Source: Streptomyces sp. SKN60
GTDB lineage: Bacteria > Actinomycetota > Actinomycetes > Streptomycetales > Streptomycetaceae
Direction: 5' to 3'
Assembly (NCBI RefSeq): GCF_026236535.1
Contig: NZ_JAHTMW010000002.1
Location: forward strand, 1 to 64,000
Length of the DNA stretch: 64,000 nt
Of this stretch, positions 60,018 through 64,000 are shown one piece after another; position 1 is the first letter of the stretch, and every line of letters begins with the position of its first letter. The position numbers and the translations under genes are program-made. The notes under the pieces are model-generated. The model ran no database searches and was not told the origin of the DNA. It was given only the letters and a program-made list of their open reading frames with translations.

Positions 60018-60659
60018 GTGAACGAGATGCCCCGGGACCACCGGCCCGCCAAGTCCGTACGCGTGCTCCTCGCCGAGGACCAGGGCATGATGCGCGGCGC
60101 GCTCGCGCTGCTGCTCGGGATGGAGCCGGATCTGGAGGTCGTCGCGCAGGTCGGGCGCGGGGACGAGATCGTGGGCACGGCGCTGACGGCGCGGCCGGAC
60201 GTGGCGCTGCTCGACATCGAGCTGCCGGGGATGTCGGGCCTCGACGCTGCGGCGGAGCTGCGCGACGAGGTCCCGAACTGCCGGGTGCTGATCCTGACGA
60301 CCTTCGGGCGGCCGGGCTATCTGCGCCGTGCGATGGAGGCGGGCGCGGCCGGGTTCCTGGTCAAGGACGGGCCGGTGGAGGACCTGGCCGAGGCGATCCG
60401 CAAGGCGCTGCGCGGCGAGACGGTCATCGACCCGGGGCTCGCGGCCGCCGCCCTCAGCGCCGGCCCCAACCCGCTGACCGCCCGCGAGCGCGACGCGCTC
60501 GGCGCGTCCGTGGACGGTGCGACGATCGCCGACATCGCGGCGAAGCTCCACCTCTCCGAGTCGACGGTCCGCAACTACCTCTCCTCGGCCATCGGCAAGA
60601 CGGGCACCCGCAACCGCATGGAGGCGGTACGGGAAGCCCGCCAGCAGGGCTGGCTGTAG
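60018..60659 (+). CDS. Response regulator, NarL/FixJ family
   Basis: A 213-residue regulator. The receiver domain (about 15-130) has the acidic pair in LLAEDQGMMRG, the phosphoacceptor in DVALLDIELPGMSG and the Lys in FLVKDGPVEDL. The LuxR-type HTH lies at about 150-205 (LTARERDALGASVDGATIADIAAKLHLSESTVRNYLS). GTG 60018 is favoured: TACGCT lies 7 nt upstream, a leaderless signature; ATG 60027 is an alternative. It is the probable partner of the kinase at 56738, about 2 kb away, and would control the ABC transporter. Confidence 0.9.
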   Translation: MNEMPRDHRPAKSVRVLLAEDQGMMRGALALLLGMEPDLEVVAQVGRGDEIVGTALTARPDVALLDIELPGMSGLDAAAELRDEVPNCRVLILTTFGRPGYLRRAMEAGAAGFLVKDGPVEDLAEAIRKALRGETVIDPGLAAAALSAGPNPLTARERDALGASVDGATIADIAAKLHLSESTVRNYLSSAIGKTGTRNRMEAVREARQQGWL

Positions 60660-60671
60660 CCCGGAGCCGGC

Positions 60672-62117
60672 CTAGCCCTTCACCGTGTCTTTCTCCCCCG
60701 GCAGCCACACCGCCATCACCACCGCCGTCGCCACCAGCACGCACGCGGCGACGCGGAAGGCCGCCGCGTAACCGGCCGTCAGGGCCTCGGGGGTGGTCGC
60801 GCCGAAGGTGACGGAGGCGGCGACGGTGGAGAGGGTGGCGAGGCCGAGGGCGCCGCCCATGGTGCGGGAGGTGTTGATGAGGCCGGAGGCGAGGCCGGCG
60901 TCGGCGGTGGGGACGCGGGTGGTGGCGAGGACGGCGAGCGGGGTGGAGCCGAGGCCGATGCCGAACATCATCAGGATTCCGGGCAGCAGGATCGCCGTCA
61001 GATAGTGGCCGTCGGCGGTCATCGTGGACTGCCAGCCGAAGCCGCCCGCCGCGACGAGCACGCCGAGGACGGCGACCGGGCGGGCGCCGAGCCGGGGCAG
61101 CAGACGTGGGGCCAGCTTGGAGCCGATGATGACGCTGGCCGAACTGGGGATCAGCGCGAGACCCGCCTCCAGGGGCTCGTACCCGAGGACGTTCTGGGCG
61201 TAGAGCGTCATGAAGAACCACATGCCGAAGGAGGTCGAACCGCACAGCAGCATCGTCACGTTGGCCGCCGACACCGCCCGCGTACGGAAGATCCGCAGCG
61301 GCATCAGCGGCTGCGCGGCCCGCGACTCGACGAGCACGAACACCGCGAGCAGCAGCGCCCCGGCGAGCAGCGGAAGCACGGTCGCGGCGGACGTCCAGCC
61401 CGCCTCCTCGGTCTGCACGATGCCGTACGCGAGGGTGGCCATGCCCGCCGTGACGAGGACGGCGCCCGGCAGGTCGAGGCGCCGCCCGCCGTCGACCCGG
61501 CTCTCGCTGAGCCAGCGGAAGGCGCCGGCGAGGACGAGCACGCCGATGGGCACGTTGATGAGCAGCACCCAGCGCCAGGACAGCAGGTCGACGAGGGCCC
61601 CGCCGACGAAGCCGCCCGCGGCGCCGCCGGCCGCGCCGACCGCCGTCCAGGTGCCGACCGCCCGGGTGCGGGCGGGCCCGGCCGGGACGGCCGCGGTGAC
61701 CAGGGTGAGCGTCGCCGGGGCGAGGGCCGCCGCGCCGAGGCCCTGCACGGCACGGGCCGCGAGCAGCTGCCAGCCCTCCTGGGCGAGGCCGCCGGCGACC
61801 GAGGCCAGGGTGAAGAGGGAGAGGCCGACGACGAACATCCGCTTGCGCCCGAAGAGATCCGCCGCCCGCCCGCCGAGCAGCATGAAGCCGGCGAACGTGA
61901 TCGAGTACACGTTGACGACCCACTGCAGCCCTGGCGCCGTCAGCCCCAGCGCCTCCCGCATCGAGGGCAGCGCCACGTTCACCACGGACACGTCGAGCAC
62001 GACGAGGAACGCGCCGGCGCAGGCGACGAGCACCACCAGCCAGAGCCGGGTCGGGGCGGTTATCGGAGGGGCGGAGGCGCTCGGGGACGCGGTCTCGGTT
62101 CGCGGCATGCCTGTCAT
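60672..62117 (-). CDS. MFS efflux transporter, DHA2 (EmrB/QacA) family
   Basis: A 481-residue drug exporter with 14 predicted helices. Motif A GGRAADLFGRKRMFVVG is between helices 2 and 3, helix 1 has LDVSVVNVALPSM, and motif C-like AGGAAGGFVGGALVDLLSWRWVLLINVP is in helix 5/6. Proton-coupled export of drugs or a natural product is expected. Its 3' end is convergent with the response regulator gene. Confidence 0.92.
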   Translation of the reverse strand: MTGMPRTETASPSASAPPITAPTRLWLVVLVACAGAFLVVLDVSVVNVALPSMREALGLTAPGLQWVVNVYSITFAGFMLLGGRAADLFGRKRMFVVGLSLFTLASVAGGLAQEGWQLLAARAVQGLGAAALAPATLTLVTAAVPAGPARTRAVGTWTAVGAAGGAAGGFVGGALVDLLSWRWVLLINVPIGVLVLAGAFRWLSESRVDGGRRLDLPGAVLVTAGMATLAYGIVQTEEAGWTSAATVLPLLAGALLLAVFVLVESRAAQPLMPLRIFRTRAVSAANVTMLLCGSTSFGMWFFMTLYAQNVLGYEPLEAGLALIPSSASVIIGSKLAPRLLPRLGARPVAVLGVLVAAGGFGWQSTMTADGHYLTAILLPGILMMFGIGLGSTPLAVLATTRVPTADAGLASGLINTSRTMGGALGLATLSTVAASVTFGATTPEALTAGYAAAFRVAACVLVATAVVMAVWLPGEKDTVKG

Positions 62118-62169
62118 GGTCGCACCCCCGCCCCGCCCCGTACACGCCGATTATGTGCGCGCTGCTCGG

Positions 62170-63387
62170 CTACGGCCTCCGCAGCATCGTCACCACCGCC
62201 GCGCCGCCCAGCCCGATGTTGTGCGCGAGGCCGACCCGGGCCCCGGCGACCTGGCGCGGGCCCGCCTCGGCGCGGAGTTGCCAGACGAGTTCGGCGGCCT
62301 GGGCGAGGCCGGTGGCGCCGAGGGGGTGGCCCTTGGAGATGAGGCCGCCGGAGGGGTTGACCACCCAGCGGCCGCCGTAGGTGGTGGCGCCGGACTCGGC
62401 GAGCTTGCCGGAGGCGCCCTCCTCGCACATGCCGAGCGCCTCGTAGGTGAGGAGTTCGTTGATCGAGAAGCAGTCGTGCAGCTCGATCACGTCCACGTCC
62501 TCGATGCCGAGCCCGGAGGTCTCGTACACCTGCCGGGCCGCCGCCCGCGACATGGGGCGGCCGACGACGTCGATGCAGGAGCCGGAGGCGAAGGACTCGT
62601 CGGTGTCTGTCGTCATCGCCTGGCCGGCGATCTCGACGGCCCGGTCGCGCAGCCCGTGGGTGTCGACGAAGCGCTCGGAGACGACGACGGCGGCGGCCGA
62701 GCCGTCGGAGGTGGGCGAGCACTGGAGCTTGGTGAGCGGGCGGTGGATGGTCTTGGCGGCGAGGATCTCGTCGACCGTGTAGACGTCCTGGAACTGGGCG
62801 TTGGGGTTGCGGGAGGAGTGCTGGTGGTTCTTGGCGGCGACGGCGGCGAGCTGGACCTCGGTCGTGCCGTACCGCTCCATGTGCTCGCGGGCCGCGTTGC
62901 CGAAGATCTGGGCGGTCGGCGGGGTCATCTCGAAGCCGTGTCCGGCGGCCATGATCCCGTAGTGCCGGGCGACGGGGGACGTCTTGCCCCCGACGTCAGC
63001 GGCTCCGCCGCGGGCTCCCCCGTCGGACCCTCCCCCGAGCGCGCCGCGCGCCATCTTCTCGAAGCCGAGCGCGAGCACGCAGTCCGCGATCCCGCCCTCC
63101 ACGAACTGCCGGGCCATCATCAAGGCGGTCGAGGCGGTGGCGCAGTTGTTGTTGACGTTGTAGACGGGCACGCCGGTGAGGCCGAGTTCGTAGGCGGCGC
63201 GCTGTCCGGCGGTCGAGGCCTGGAAGCAGTAGCCGACCGGGACCTGTTCGACGAGGCCGTACGGGATGCCGGCGTCGGCCAGGGCGGCGGTGCCGGCCTC
63301 CTTCGCCATGTCCCAGTACTGCCAGTCGCGGGTCTCCGGCTTCTCGAACCTCGTCATGCCCACACCGACGATGTACGCCTTGCCCAT
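62170..63387 (-). CDS. Thiolase-like / lipid-transfer protein (non-decarboxylating thiolase superfamily)
   Basis: A 405-residue thiolase-fold protein of the sterol carrier/lipid transfer group. Active-site motifs are NVNNNCATASTALM (catalytic Cys near 84), ELHDCFSINELLTYE (His near 300) and NPSGGLISKGHPLGATGLAQ near the C-terminus (His). Family members cleave 3-ketoacyl-CoA, including steroid side chains, or act as aldolase partners of MaoC-type proteins. A short Gly-rich insert (GGGSDGGARGGAADVGG) is near 117-133. It lies 13 nt after the acyl-CoA dehydrogenase gene. Confidence 0.87.
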   Translation of the reverse strand: MGKAYIVGVGMTRFEKPETRDWQYWDMAKEAGTAALADAGIPYGLVEQVPVGYCFQASTAGQRAAYELGLTGVPVYNVNNNCATASTALMMARQFVEGGIADCVLALGFEKMARGALGGGSDGGARGGAADVGGKTSPVARHYGIMAAGHGFEMTPPTAQIFGNAAREHMERYGTTEVQLAAVAAKNHQHSSRNPNAQFQDVYTVDEILAAKTIHRPLTKLQCSPTSDGSAAAVVVSERFVDTHGLRDRAVEIAGQAMTTDTDESFASGSCIDVVGRPMSRAAARQVYETSGLGIEDVDVIELHDCFSINELLTYEALGMCEEGASGKLAESGATTYGGRWVVNPSGGLISKGHPLGATGLAQAAELVWQLRAEAGPRQVAGARVGLAHNIGLGGAAVVTMLRRP

Positions 63388-63400
63388 TTCCGATTCCCCC

Positions 63401-64000
63401 TCAGTCCTTCGGGAGGCCGAGCAGCCGCTCGGCGACGACATTGAGCTGTACCTGCGTGGTGCCGCCCGCGATCGTGAGGCAGCGGGACATCAGCACTCCG
63501 TGCACGGCCCGCTCGCCCGCGCCCTCGGCCACCGCGCCCGCCGGGCCGAGGAGTTCGAGGGCGAGTTCGGCGGTCTTCTGCTGGTGGACGGTCTGGACGA
63601 GCTTGCGGACGCTGGCGCCGGGGCCGGGTTCGAGCCCGGACACCTGGCGCAGGGTGGTGCGCAGGCCGATGCAGGCGAGGGCGTGCGCCTCGGCGACGAG
63701 GGCGCCGACCCGGACCCGTGTCGAGGTGTCGGCCGTGTCGCCGCCGGCGGCGGCGATCAGCGCCTCCAGGCCGGTGTCGAAGGCGACCTGGTCGGCCATG
63801 TGGACGCGTTCGTTGCCGAGGGTGTTGCGGGCGACCCGCCAGCCGTCGTTCACCGCTCCGACGACGGCGTCGGCGGGGAGCACGGCGTCGTCGAACCACA
63901 CCTCGTTGAAGAGGGATTCCCCGGTGAGCTCCTTCAGCGGGCGCACGTCGATGCCGGGGGTGTTCTTCATGTCGACGACGAAGTAGGTGAGTCCGCGGTG
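63401..64000 (-). CDS. Acyl-CoA dehydrogenase, C-terminal part (gene runs off the right edge)
   Basis: The last 199 residues of an FAD-dependent acyl-CoA dehydrogenase. The visible part begins HRGLTYFVVDMKNTPGIDV and covers the end of the middle beta domain and the C-terminal helical domain with NDGWRVARNTLGNERVHM, RKLVQTVHQQKTAELALELL and the substrate-pocket end GGTTQVQLNVVAERLLGLPKD. The N-terminus is outside the window. With the thiolase it forms a catabolic operon. Confidence 0.88.
   Translation of the reverse strand, partial: HRGLTYFVVDMKNTPGIDVRPLKELTGESLFNEVWFDDAVLPADAVVGAVNDGWRVARNTLGNERVHMADQVAFDTGLEALIAAAGGDTADTSTRVRVGALVAEAHALACIGLRTTLRQVSGLEPGPGASVRKLVQTVHQQKTAELALELLGPAGAVAEGAGERAVHGVLMSRCLTIAGGTTQVQLNVVAERLLGLPKD

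Overview
The window is high-GC actinobacterial chromosome and almost certainly Streptomyces. The evidence is very high GC with strong GC3 codon bias, GTG/TTG starts, GTGA/ATGA gene overlaps, Tat-dependent tyrosinase genes (melC1/melC2), an AfsR/SARP-type regulator, IdeR/DmdR-type iron boxes, F420 metabolism and an actinobacterial RNase P RNA. No tRNA, rRNA, insertion sequence, phage gene or CRISPR array was recognised. The first and last genes are cut by the window edges.

Layout. 1-7.9 kb: 5' part of an AfsR-like regulator, an M50 protease, an F420:NADPH oxidoreductase, a copper-binding lipoprotein and membrane partner divergent from an ECF sigma/anti-sigma pair, and methionine aminopeptidase. 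8-14.2 kb: iron genes, namely heme oxygenase behind an iron box and the efeOBU ferrous-iron operon behind iron-box-like repeats. A further iron-boxed siderophore-binding protein lies at 49-50 kb. 14.2-24.9 kb: mixed metabolic and hypothetical genes (prim-pol-like protein, TetR regulator divergent from a dimethylargininase-like hydrolase, Rsm22-like methyltransferase, Bcr/CflA efflux pump, PhoD phosphatase, SDR, MazG-like protein, excalibur protein) and a frameshifted gene.

25-30 kb is the most unusual region: a graspetide (omega-ester/amide RiPP) cluster. It has an XRE-TPR regulator, two small uncharacterised genes, a precursor peptide with a Ser/Thr/Asp-rich core, an ATP-grasp ligase and a PIMT-like methyltransferase. 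The methyltransferase carries a one-base insertion that breaks its frame. The RNase P RNA gene follows on the opposite strand, with an intrinsic terminator.

34-42 kb is a xylo-oligosaccharide module of bxlREFGA type: LacI repressor, binding protein, two permeases and a GH3 glycosidase. Palindromes of the CGAAA/TTTCG type lie in front of the transporter operon and of a secreted CE4+CBM2 deacetylase (probable acetylxylan esterase), suggesting one regulon for xylan deacetylation, uptake and hydrolysis. 42-51.7 kb: YaaA, a KDPG-type aldolase, an ABC-2-like membrane protein, a GNAT enzyme and the conserved Nif3 / Zn-ribbon / RNase H-phosphatase operon, in which the Zn-ribbon gene appears to start at CTG.

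51.8-54.8 kb and 62-64 kb hold acyl-CoA/steroid-type catabolic genes (SDR, alcohol dehydrogenase, MaoC hydratase, thiolase-like protein, acyl-CoA dehydrogenase); the first operon has a KstR-type palindrome upstream. Between them lies an ABC transporter with a two-component system whose kinase and response regulator genes are separated by the melanin operon melC1-melC2 and a small secreted-protein gene. Many genes show a TANNNT -10 element 6-8 nt before the start codon and no Shine-Dalgarno, so leaderless transcription looks common here.
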